Shown here in pieces: positions 10,572 through 20,192 of a DNA stretch of 64,000 nt. How positions within the stretch are numbered: position 1 is the stretch's first letter; each line of letters opens with the position of its first letter. The position numbers were made by a program, and so were the translations under genes. The DNA comes from Leidyana gryllorum EB-2025a (lineage: Eukaryota; Apicomplexa), in assembly GCA_048772705.1 (NCBI GenBank), contig JBLWGC010000230.1:744001-808000 (forward strand). Direction: 5' to 3'. The notes under the pieces were generated by a model. It worked only from the letters and a program-made list of their open reading frames with translations, was not told the origin of the DNA and ran no database searches.

Positions 10572-10931
10572 ATGACTGCTAAGGCGGCCATGTTGGCAGG
10601 CTTGAAACAGGGTGAGAACATTACGGGTACGCCCAATAAGCCTCGGCGGTCGAATGGTGCTACGATGTACAACTATGACTACAATAATTCCCGTTATTAT
10701 GGACAACCGTCTGGCTCGGCCAGCGAAAGCGATCAACACACTTCGCACCTTGCGTCTACGGATGCGGAGGTCTCACCACAAGACAGCGCCTTTGACTTGG
10801 ATTTCCGCACTATAGGCGCGTTCGGTACTCGCGTCCTTTTCTGTAAGTTACCGGAGGTGCTCGGATTTTATCTTGTGGAACTCCTCCTTTGCATCATCTA
10901 CTTTGTGGACCAGACTCTGAGTCCAGTCTAG
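10572..10931 (+). CDS. Small hypothetical protein with C-terminal hydrophobic helix
   Basis: In-frame ATG at 10572 gives 119 residues. The first 90 are polar, with a Tyr/Asn-rich stretch (MYNYDYNNSRYYGQPS). A hydrophobic helix (VLGFYLVELLLCIIYFV) lies near the end and would suit a tail-anchored membrane protein. A good donor (GTAAGT) interrupts the frame at 10843, just before that helix, so the helix may be read-through of an intron. A splice acceptor (TCACAG) lies just upstream at 10558, so this could also be an internal exon. Function unknown. Confidence 0.35.
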   Translation: MTAKAAMLAGLKQGENITGTPNKPRRSNGATMYNYDYNNSRYYGQPSGSASESDQHTSHLASTDAEVSPQDSAFDLDFRTIGAFGTRVLFCKLPEVLGFYLVELLLCIIYFVDQTLSPV

Positions 10932-11782
10932 TGAATGACGTGTATTGGCCTACTACTACCACTACTTCTTCTACTTCTTGACCATGGATGCTGAAGAACT
11001 TGGTGTCGATCGGTTGGACAGCGCCCCTCTTACGGACAGCTTGGTGAGAGAAGTGGAGTGTATGGTAACTGCAGACAGTGCCCTAAACGCCATTTCTTCC
11101 GAGTTTCTATGTATCTGAAGTGCTTGTCGGCCGCCGCTTGGTGATTCTGAAATTCCAAAGTGGAGAAGACAGCACGTGTCCCCATTTTTCGAGGTACTGG
11201 GGGCATATATGCGTCACTTGTCAGCCATGTTGGAGCGTAGAGGTTACAGCTAAGGTTGAGGGCTTCGTGCTCCGGGCGCTGGAGTTCTCGAAATCTCCGC
11301 TGAGGCTTAATCTTACCAAACTACGACACGGGCGCTGTCCCTCCAGCGACAATGTGCTCTTCTGCTTCTTCTCTGTCTCTTTCTCGTGCTCTCCAACTAC
11401 CTCCTCGTGGAGTATTATCTCTTTTACTCGTTGCGCTCTTCGCTTTGACTCTCTTCTCATCACTCACTTATCGCCAATTGATCCTTGCCATTTGTTTATG
11501 ACGTCGGGCTGCCTCCCGGGCACAATGATCGGCCTAACATCGTAGCCCGTGTCAGTCCTGCACTGCTTCCTCCCCCACCCCGCCGCCTGTTGCCCTCCGT
11601 CGAGTGTTTGATGAGTTCCTGGTGTGGTCGCTTCTGTGGTCCCACGTCATATGTGCCTTGTTGCAGTGTCCCCGCCCTTGCGCCAACGGCTTCTCTTGCA
11701 ATGTTTCCACGTTGAGTTGGCCCGAGCTTTTGGCGATCAAGGTATACCTATAGTCGGAGCGGGCAGTGGATGGAACTCTGCC
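10932..11782 (+). other. Probable multi-exon membrane-protein gene, structure unresolved
   Basis: No single long frame, but several pieces look coding. ATG 10984 opens MDAEELGVDRLDSAPLTDSL and runs into a GTAACT donor. A segment from 11194 reads VLGAYMRHLSAMLERR after an AG acceptor. From 11347 a frame after CTCCAG reads strongly hydrophobic residues (VLSLLLVALFALTLFSSL). Around 11590-11740 another frame reads RVFDEFLVWSLLWSHVICAL. Together they suggest a short multi-pass membrane protein with several small introns, but I could not find one phase-consistent chain through all of them. Confidence 0.3.
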
Positions 11783-13476
11783 ATGGAAATCCAGAAACAG
11801 GTTCGTGGGGAATGCGCGCCGGCAGAAGCTCCGCCGCCACCGCCGCCGCCACCTCCACTCCCTCCTCTTTCGACTCAACCAACTCGCTTACAATCACCAG
11901 TTCAGTGTTCGGTGGCGCCGAGGGCAGTTCCCCCAACCATGTCAGAGAGTAACAGCCGACCATCTTCGTCAGCAGCCCAATCGGCTCCTCCGTTGCGCGA
12001 GTCGGAACCTTCCCCGACACCACCCGCCGTCAAATCTTCCAAGGCGCAGTTGCCCACTCCTCCTCCCCCGACTCCTCCGCCGCCAGCCGCTCTCATGGCG
12101 GCCAGCGGACCCTACCCTGAAGTTGCTACAGCCCTCGACAAAGCTCTTATCCGCCAGTACGACTTGTCCAGTGCCCGTACTACTCTATACATTCCTCAAA
12201 TTACCCTCTTTAAAATATCCAAAGCAGCGAAGAGAAGCAAGACTAAGGGAGCCCAGGCTCCAACCGTCGTGCCAAAGTAAGTCCACCGCACCTTTGGGCG
12301 GCTTAACTCCTGAGTATGCTGTGTGTACAACTATTTACATGTGTGTAAATATGTGTGTGTGAGGGAGACGGCGATATTCCTCTTGGTCAAAACCTTTGTT
12401 GCGCTGTTGCACTATCGTTGCCTCCCGAGTGTCTGATTCGTTTTGGCAGATTAAAGCTGTTTCCGCGGTTGTATCACAACCTGGTTCAGAGGGTATTGCA
12501 GAATGGGTTACCCCCCCCACGGCCAGCCCGGCGGGAGGTGCCTCCCCCGGTAGCTCAGCAGCAGCAATGTTCCGCGCCTGCGATAGCCTTTCAACCTCCA
12601 GGTACTTACAGCGCGGACGCTTCTGCGAGCAGCAATGATTTCCACCATCACGCAACGACAGGAAGAGGTTCGACAGCGCTTCATTGTTACGCCGCCCCGC
12701 CCACGAGTCCCGGTGCTCCGGGTGCTGACTCACTCTACGCGGTGCCTCAACATCTTTACGTATATCAATTACCCCCACAATCAACTGACTGGTCGGCGAT
12801 GAGCAAATATCACCCTCAAGAGGCGGCGGCGGCCTACATGTCAGTGATGCCTCAGCATCTGTACTCGGTGGCAGATGGGTCTGGTCTTTATGCCCGTTCA
12901 TCTTCGGTCGATCAGCCAGTGCCTGCGCCCGCGACCCCACAATGGGTTGCCCCCAATACGTCCAAGTACTCGGATTACGCTGCAGCCTCTGTGGCTTCGG
13001 AGACCGGAAATCCGTCCTATCAAAGCCCGACCAAGACACAACAATACTACAGTCCAGGGAAGCGCGGGCAGACCCAGCAGTACCCCGCAACAGCTCCCCC
13101 TGCTGGCCGCTATGTGAGCAGCTCCTACGCTGGAAGCGGTGGTGGGTCTGTGATGAATGGGCCGTCTCAAGGGCGGCGTATGGCGAACAACACCCCGCCA
13201 CCACCGACTCACCATCGTCGGTTGAAGATAGACAAGATCATAACGACGAGCCAATTGCCTAAGCCGCCGTTCGGGTCTCAGCCATGCTGCTTCGTAGAGC
13301 TCCTGGAAATGTCGCAGATGGATCCGGACGGGTACTACAGACGCATCTGTCGAGTCAAGTTGAGTCATCAAGCCGAGATTCTTGAGGAGATCTCGTTTCA
13401 GCCAGCCGTGAACAAACAACAGGACGAGGATACCACTGTTGCAACGGAAGTTAGCCCAACAGTAGACTTTGTGTAG
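11783..13476 (+). CDS. Proline/glutamine/tyrosine-rich protein, 506 aa
   Basis: Two exons, 11783-12276 and 12450-13476, separated by a 173-bp intron (GTAAGT ... TTGGCAG); the phase-2 junction is consistent. The first part has poly-Pro runs and many Ser-Pro pairs. A short ordered region spans the junction (LFPRLYHNLVQRVLQNGLP). Then a long Tyr/Gln/Pro/Ser-rich region has irregular motifs such as QQYYSPGK, VPQHLYVYQLP and MPQHLYSV. The final 80 residues are more complex (KIDKIITTSQLPKPP, CCFVELLEMSQMDPDGYYRR) and may form a small domain. No signal peptide or membrane segment. The composition resembles cytoskeletal or RNA-granule scaffolds, but I recognise no family. An upstream exon in 10984-11745 cannot be excluded. 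Confidence 0.55.
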
Positions 13477-13554
13477 CCAGTGGGCTTTGACTTCTTCATC
13501 AATCGCCAAGTTTGATCGACGGCCCAAAAACCAAATTCTTTCTTACCTTCGACA

Positions 13555-14575
13555 ATGGGCGACCACCTGTCTGAGGACAGAATCGCTGACTTCAAGGAGG
13601 CCTTTAACCTCTTCGATAAGGATGGAGATGGCAGTAAGCTTAATCGTGCAAGCTCATCCGCCAGCCTCTGAACATAGTGATTACCGCCGAGGAACTAGGA
13701 ACTGTGATGAAGAACTTGGGACAGAATCCGACAGACTCTGAACTCCAAGACATGCTCAACGAAGTCGATGCAGATGGCAACGGTGAGTACCTTCAATAAC
13801 TCTGCGACTGATGAGTTGGGGGTCCACACACACTGCGCGGTCGAGTCTGAATATGTATGGCGATATGTCGAATACTCAGGCACCATCGATTTCCCGGAGT
13901 TCCTGAGTGTTATGGCAAAGAAAGTGAAGGATTCTGACCACGCTGAGGAGCTTGCCGCTGCCTTTAGAGTCTTTGACCGCAATGGAGACGGTAAGATTCC
14001 GTGCTCAGTAATTTGAAACACTTTCCTTAATCAATGTACTTCCCCTCATGCTGTGTGATCTACCATGACACATCATCGGGACTGTACCTTGAAAGCGACT
14101 GGCTGTGTCAAACACCAATTGAAGTGTTGGCATCCGCCGCTGGATACTGGCACTCGTCATAAGTACCGAGTGACAGAACGCCTCGGGTGTTTCGCGTCCC
14201 TCATGTTCCAGCCGCACAAGCGTGCGCCCCCGTGTTTGTGTTTGTGTGTTTGTGTCCGTGTCTCCCTCTGCTGATTATAGAACGACTTTTTTCCGTGCCC
14301 GTGCCTCCCCCCCGTCGGCGGATGCTCAGCGTTGTGTGTCCGGTCCGGATGGTTAATGCTGCAATCAACCGGATGCTTTTGTGGCTTGAATGATGATGTG
14401 GTGGATGGCAGGTTTTATATCGGCAGAAGAGCTGCGTGAAGTGTTAGGAAAGCTCGGCGAACGGCTGGAGGACGACGAGTTGGAGGAGATGCTGCGGGAG
14501 GCGAGATGCAGCGTGACGGACGATAGGTTGATTGACTATCAGGGGTTTGTGCGAATGCTCAATCGAAAGTTCTGA
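13555..14575 (+). CDS. Calmodulin-like EF-hand protein with degenerate fourth hand
   Basis: Calcium sensor of the calmodulin family, 152 residues. Four exons: 13555-13633, 13678-13782, 13880-13990, 14412-14575. Introns are 44, 97 and 421 bp and all phase 1. EF-hand loops 1 (DKDGDGMITAEE), 2 (DADGNGTIDFPE) and 3 (DRNGDGFISAEE) are canonical. The fourth reads [18 protein letters not shown]: it has lost the first Asp, lengthened the loop and replaced the final Glu by Gln, so it should not bind calcium. The N-terminus ([20 protein letters not shown]) is very close to calmodulin. The degenerate hand sets it apart from true calmodulin; a centrin or myosin light chain is less likely given the close match in the first three hands. 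Confidence 0.88.
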
Positions 14576-14693
14576 CCGATGATGGCGACGACCGATTATC
14601 ACGCGATATAATCAAGCGGGAGCGAGGTAGCGCGCGCGCTGTTCTTTGGCATACACTAATTGGTATATACTAAAAGATAACGCTCATAGACGG

Positions 14694-15557
14694 CTACTTA
14701 TGTTGATGAAAATGTTCAACGGCAAGGTCTGAGACAGAGCACAGGGGGTCAAGATCCCGAAATCGCTCGTTGTAGTCCATGCCATATCCAACTATGAACT
14801 TGGGCGGCAGGTCAAATCCGACAAAGTCGGGTTCGAAACCGCACCAGTTAGTAACCCTGGAAAGAACATATCATTTGGCAACCCTGTAAAGTGTAGAACT
14901 CGTACCGTTTCGAGAACAGACACACACAACGAACCGATTTTGCACCGGCATCATGACACATCTGGCTCAAGACACTAAGGGTCTTGCCGGTGTCAACCAA
15001 ATCCTCTACTAGCAATACATCCTTATTTTCGCAAATGGACCTCAACTGATCCACAGTTTTGCTCGTTCGCACGGTGCCCGTGCTGCTCGAGTTGACATAC
15101 GACGATGCCTCAATGTAATGTTCATAGTACACCGATCGTTCGAGGCCTTCGGGAGCCAGTCTGCGGAACAGCAAACGTGTGCACACCCAGTGGGGGGTGG
15201 CTTGAGTAGTTCACCTGTCAATGGTGCGCAATGATTTGATTAATTCGCCATAGAACCTGTTGGCTCCTTTCAAGCAACAGATCAGTTGCAGGCTGTCGAC
15301 CTGTTGGTAGAACTTATAAATCTCTTTCGCCAGTTTCTCAATTCTGTCCCTCAGGAACCCGGCTGGCAAAAGTACTTCTTTGACGTAGGGCTACGTTGAC
15401 GACAATAATTGTGTGCAAGAACGTGAGGGTGGAAACGCGATACCTGATAGTACGATTGAATGCATACAGCATCAATGGGATAGATGTGATTCTCGGAAAT
15501 GTAAATCCCAGGCACAACTCTGCCCCGAGCAACGACGCCAGAGTGGGAATCACTCAT
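14694..15557 (-). CDS. HPRT: Hypoxanthine(-xanthine)-guanine phosphoribosyltransferase
   Basis: Purine-salvage enzyme that joins PRPP to hypoxanthine, guanine and perhaps xanthine. Four exons on the minus strand: 15557-15444, 15390-15215, 15160-14906, 14856-14694; introns 53, 54 and 49 bp; 235 residues, matching apicomplexan HXGPRTs. The PRPP-binding motif VLLVEDLVDTGKT, the LKGANRFYGEL segment, the flexible-loop region SSYVNSSSTGTV and the C-terminal PDFVGFDLPPKFIVGYGMDY are all present and in order. ATG 15557 is the first in-frame ATG after an upstream stop. Parasitic apicomplexans rely on purine salvage, which fits the proposed lineage; xanthine use cannot be read from sequence alone. Its 5' flank abuts the decayed edge of the F-box array. 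Confidence 0.92.
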
Positions 15558-15609
15558 CGCTGATGTCTTGGGCACTTTTTTTGCGCTGATAACAGCGGAC
15601 GTTTTGGCG

Positions 15610-15880
15610 CGGTGTACTCAGGTCCAATTTTCTCCTAAGATTAAGTTGTGCCAGATCAACAACGAAGTTTTTGAGTGAAGAATCGGGTAGAACTGTCGTG
15701 AGCTCCCAGCCACTCATGTCAGCTCCCATAGCCCTAGGAAGCCCAAATTTTTAGCACAGATGTGGTCGCATCAAGGACGGTGCAAGTTGTCTGGGCACAC
15801 TCGTGTGCTAACTGTTGAACTTGTCAATTTCGAATGGTCACGCCGCACAGAATTTCCGGGTTTTGTTTCAAGGCGGAGCT
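15610..15880 (-). pseudogene. Decayed fragment of the F-box array unit
   Basis: This stretch aligns by eye with the 5' end of the F-box genes and the sequence just upstream (compare 18330-18580): the same order of landmarks appears (AACAACGAA..TTT, GTGAAGAA, AGCTCCCA, GGAAGCCCA, ATGTGGTC, ACACTCGTGTGCT). Many substitutions and small indels leave no reading frame. It marks the outer edge of the array next to HPRT. Confidence 0.7.
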
Positions 15881-16496
15881 TGACCGTCCCATTTTCTCCG
15901 ATCCATCACTTCCCTCCAGTCGGTGACCTCTGCCGGAGGACTTTATATCACAGTTCCAACCTTCGCGTTCGAAACTTGGAGGTCAGTCACTGCCGCATAA
16001 CGACTTCAAAGGACACTTCCGATTTCGCCCATCAAGTGTTAAACTTGATCATCTCGATGGGGAATGTTTCAGGATGACCCACCGCTTTCGGGTTTGCGCC
16101 CGCCACATCTCGGGTCCCGCCTCGAACTGCCTCCGTTCATATGCCAGCCAAGCGTTGAGTGCAGTAGTATCCCATCGGCCTCAAAAATAGACCACAATTG
16201 AACTAACAGCTGACTCAGATATCGAACAACAGCATCGCGCAGCTCTCACAGTCTCTCACAGTACCTCTCAGCCACACAACAGGCAGCTTCTCCAAGTACG
16301 AAGCTGGATGGGGAGGCACCATTGATCAGTGCCAGTGAGATCGCACTCAGAATTGTCGTCACCTCAACAGGACTCTGACGCTCAAAGCTCGCGATCGGTG
16401 TCAAATTGGCATCCCGGTCACATCGAGTCGATAATACATGAAGCCAAAGTTTTCCACATCACATCATCAATGTCGCTATGATCAATCAATACACTC
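15881..16496 (-). other. Array spacer with a type-2 membrane-ORF remnant
   Basis: Positions about 16290-16490 are near-identical to 27180-27360. On the minus strand they encode the same piece (EVTTILSAISLALINGASPS), lying just 3' of an F-box gene. Upstream of that, 15950-16080 resembles 30190-30290. No complete gene is visible: the membrane ORF has no ATG in frame and soon ends. Probably a decayed copy of the second gene of the repeat unit. Confidence 0.5.
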
Positions 16497-18481
16497 TCAT
16501 ACAGTCTCGAAGTGATCCTTTTCCACTTCGGGAAATACTTCTTCGCGTAAACTTGGAGGGCAGACAGTTGGTAACCAAATAGGAGCATTCAAATACTCCA
16601 ATTCCCGAATCCTTTGATCCATCAGCATGCGACCGAACCACCATTCGTCGGTAGAAAGGACGCCAACCGGCTCAAATAGTCCGCCAACAGAAGTTTGAGC
16701 CTCGTCAACTGTCGCTCGCAACATCTCCGAATACCATTTGCTGACGAATAGCTTCGGAACTGCAATGGAATGAGTGTATGGGGAGAGAACGGACTCCGCT
16801 TGAGCACTCTTCTCACGCAGTGGTGGCCACTCTTCGCTGTCGTCAGCAGATTGACCCATCATGACTTTATCCATCTGTTCAGCCGAGCACCCTAAGTATT
16901 TGACCACAGCTCGGAGAGTGGCGTCCGTGTAGAGCCCCGAGACGAGTTCTAATTGGACCTTCGGCCACGGGTACTCCAGAAGCGCTGCAGCTCGAAGGCC
17001 AAACCGAATACGGAGGCCTTTCCGCCGCCAAATAGAGTGACCAACCAGAAACCAGTCTGTCAATTTTGTGATACTCAAAGGTATTCCGGTGACACCGACA
17101 TAATGGATGTCACATTTCTCCATTAAGCGCCGAATCGCCTCCGGTGAGTCCTCTCGCGTGGTGTGAAGACACAGCACACGCACACAATCGGGACGCCAAC
17201 GTAGCGGGGCTGCGTCTTCAGACAGCGCTGCGACGAGCTCCCAGCCCTGCAGAGGTAATTCGATGCGCTCCAAATTTCCAAACGGCAGAGTCCCCATTGA
17301 CTCTTCCGACAGAGTTGGAGTGCAATCGTTGTTGATATAGAGAAGCCGCGTCACCTCTGACCAGCTCGCTGAGTGCAGCTGGCCGGTGGCGCTTAGATAG
17401 GCTGTCTGATCGCTCACCAACCCAATGTATGTCGGAGGGAACACAGCGGGCGGTCCGGTTAGTGGGAGTGCTTCCCACCTGACAGGGGGGGACTCCAGAT
17501 CCTGAGTTCGCGCTAACTGGAACCATGTCAGGTTCGCACGCGCCCGCGTAGCCACAACTCCGTTCCTTTGAGTCTCGTTGACTATCCGTTGGGGAAGTAG
17601 CCTTCCCAAACACGACCTCGAATATAGAAAGTTCCGGCACAGCGGATGCATATTGCGCTCTCGATCGGTCCATTCTCTCTTGAGATAGTCCAACAACCGT
17701 TTCGACCCCCTGCGCTATGCATCACTGAAGGCTGCAACATCGCTCACCTTGCGCAAATTGGCCACGTGAATCCGATTTCATTGTGCCATTCGATTGAATC
17801 GCTGGTCCAATCGCGTGCTATTGGCAAAGATTGCACCAGAGTGGAGGACGTCTTCCAGCCTCCCTCTATCACAGAAGCGGGAACGTCACCATATTTGAAA
17901 ATCCAATACTTGAAGTGAGGTTTCGTCACCGAGACAATGAGGTCATTGGGGCCGTCGCCCACAGCCTGATGCAGAGCCACCGCCATATCATGGCGAATAA
18001 AGGGAAGGTGGTGCCTTCTGACAGCCAGAAACTCCAACATCGGAGCATCAATTTGCAGAGGCCCTCCAGACAGGACGGAATAATTTAAGTCCAAATACTT
18101 CAGTGTGGGAAAACAGAAAGTATATGACTGCCACGACCCCCCACTCGGGAAAGTCACGCCTATGGTCGCCTTCGTCAGCTTGGGCACACCCCATTGGCAC
18201 ATCTTCTGCAGTAGATTAACGACGATGAGATCCATATCATGCATTCCAATCCAGTAGAGCGATTCCAGATGTGGGCACGATCTATGCAGCCATTCTTGGA
18301 ACCAAGAGGCGCGGTGTACCCAGGCCCACTGTCTTGAGGTGAGATGCAATTGATGCGAGCCCAACAACGAACTTTCTGAGTGAAGAACATTGTAGATCTG
18401 TTTGGAGATTGCAGCCACTCTTGTCAGTTCCCATAGCGGCAGGAAGCCCAGAATTTGCGCCCAAATGTGGTCACAGAGCAT
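16497..18481 (-). CDS. F-box-like / leucine-rich protein, array copy A
   Basis: Two exons, 18481-17748 and 17709-16497, with a 38-bp intron; splicing merges two frames into one 648-residue protein. The N-terminus (IWAQILGFLPLWELTRVAAI, then SKQIYNVL) fits the F-box pattern of an IxxxLP/L-pair helix followed by a V/I-S-K segment. It is followed by irregular Leu-rich repeats (CPHLESLYWIG, FPTLKYLDL, APMLEFLAV). The C-terminal half holds further hydrophobic repeat-like segments and ends near FPEVEKDHFETV. F-box proteins recruit substrates to SCF ubiquitin ligases through SKP1. That role is inferred from a short motif only. No signal peptide or membrane helix. Confidence 0.7.
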
Positions 18482-19500
18482 TCTTCAGCACTGAAATCCG
18501 CAGGAATTGTCCGCGCACACTCGTGTGCTGACTGAGTGAACTTGCGGGGCGATGTCTTCTGGTCATGCCGCACAGAGTTCCCGCGCATTCTTCCAGCGTG
18601 CAGCTCAAACGAAGCACCGCGTTCCATGTCTCCTTTGTAGAACCCGTCCAGGATCTCGTACTGCTCGGTTTTTGCACGAAGACTGATGTTCTGTTTCCCG
18701 AATGTTTATCAGATCGTTCGTCAGTTCTTTTCAACATATCAGCGGGCAACGTGAAAGATACATTTGTGTAGGGAGGACTGCTTGGGGCTGAACAGCAACG
18801 CAGGAGGTGTGTGCAGATTTGCTTTCAACCAACAGCATAGTGCACGCGGGCTCTTACCAAGTATGGAGCAGAGCTCAGCGGAAATTGTCCTGAGTACGAG
18901 GGAATATCGTACTCTTCTAAAGGGGCACTCCAGATGCTTTTTACAATATAAAGGCCAAACATGATGTTCTGTGCAGTACGGGCCATAAATGATGTCGAAG
19001 ATAAAGTTCTGGTCCCCGTCCCGAGGAATACTAAGCAGACAAAAGTTATTCAATCGCTTGACAATATCTCAATATGATCATCTCATGACAGTTCACTGCA
19101 CTTGCAGTCTCATGAACTAAGTCTGTCACTTGGGCGACTTCAAATCTATGAAAGAAAGCTATTGCGGCCGCGAACTTTGTCGCTTCTCCCAGATCTACTG
19201 ACTATATCACCGCCCTCGCAGTGCTCGGTCGCGGGTGATCGCATCGGGTAATACTCAATGAGGCATCGTGTATATTGCTGTCAACAAGACGCATACGTGG
19301 AGCGGCCGTAGTTGATTGACTGTCTGGCTGCAAAGCCGTTGAGTTGATGGACCCGAGTCATTCGCATCTCCTAACTCCTGCTCGGTCGGCACAACACTCC
19401 TTCTCGCAGCTGGAGCCAGCGCGATCCCACTCGAGGTCTCCGCCGGCCGATCTCCGAACTTTCAGGAGGGACGTTACAGTCGAAGGTCTTCGGGAGGAGG
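18482..19500 (-). other. Conserved upstream block of array unit A
   Basis: About 600 bp directly upstream of the F-box start are strongly conserved with 22178-22760 and partly with 25908-26430. Two overlapping minus-strand frames recur (18749-18471, overlapping the F-box ATG, and 19053-18739) but look composition-driven and change faster than the F-box gene. This is more likely promoter and 5' UTR, perhaps with a non-coding first exon, than protein-coding. The rest, to 19500, holds the 3' part of the small membrane/coiled-coil gene in rearranged form and no other gene. Confidence 0.45.
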
Positions 19501-20056
19501 TCACTCACCTCCAACCTGTAAACGCGGATGCCCGGACTGTGTTTGCAGATCAGTAACCTCGTCCCGAAGAGCTTGAAGGGTAGTCGTTACCTCCATCTTG
19601 AAATCTAGAAGGCCAGGTACCGACGCCCTAAGAAGTCCATCTGCAGTGGTGTCATCAGTTCGGATATTAGCCACTGCCACTCCAACATTGCGAACGTCAT
19701 TGTCGACGAGCTCGAATCGTTGATGGATCTCATCCCTATGTACTGGGTCTCTGTCAGGACCACCCTCTTGTACCCCGCTTCCACTTCCAGCGCTGTGTTG
19801 CCCCAATTGATGCACTGAGCCAACCGTAAAAAAGACCAATCTGTAAGCCTTAAGGCAATTCGAAGCACAATTGAACTCACGGCAGGCTCAGAGGTCCAAA
19901 CAGATAATCGCGCAAAGCGGCTGCCGCCTCTCTCCGTGACGAAGGCACCACAGATAGTATGTTGACAACACCGATCGATACCACTACGCCAGCAGTAAGG
20001 ATAGTGGCCGCTAGAAATGGGTTTTGCATCCAAAGGCTCGACTGATCCCTTTCCAT
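19501..20056 (-). CDS. Membrane/coiled-coil protein, type 1, rearranged copy
   Basis: Two exons, 20056-19881 and 19840-19501 (40-bp intron), 171 residues. The first exon begins MERDQSSLWMQNPFLAATIL and holds one hydrophobic helix; a second hydrophobic stretch (LPLVFFTVGSV) crosses the junction. A polar region leads to DEIHQRFE and a coiled-coil segment TLQALRDEVTDLQ. Compared with the copy at 23782-23005 the coiled coil is cut short: the reading frame enters an inverted stretch (about 19449-19553) and stops in foreign sequence. It lies 136 bp 3' of F-box copy B. No known family; a small membrane-anchored coiled-coil protein is all that can be said. Confidence 0.5.
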
Positions 20057-20192
20057 TGGTGTGAAACCGTAGCCGCGATATAACTTTTAAGGAGAAGGAT
20101 TTTGCTTGTCTGCCCGGTCGCATCGAGTCGATAATACATAAAGCCTAAGTTTTCCACATCACATCATCAATGTCGCTATCATCAATACACTC

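Noticed and set aside
13991-14411. A separate small gene inside the third intron of the calmodulin-like gene
   Set aside because: Open frames there are short and GT-rich with no recognisable feature; the flanking splice sites are good.
18471-19053. Overlapping short frames upstream of each F-box gene as conserved small proteins
   Set aside because: They overlap each other and the F-box ATG, lack protein-like composition, and their conservation is explained by duplication of the whole unit.
19605-20123. 172-codon minus-strand frame over the small membrane/coiled-coil gene
   Set aside because: It reads the same exons in a shifted frame; the spliced frame shared with the 23005-23782 copy gives helices and coiled coil, this one does not.
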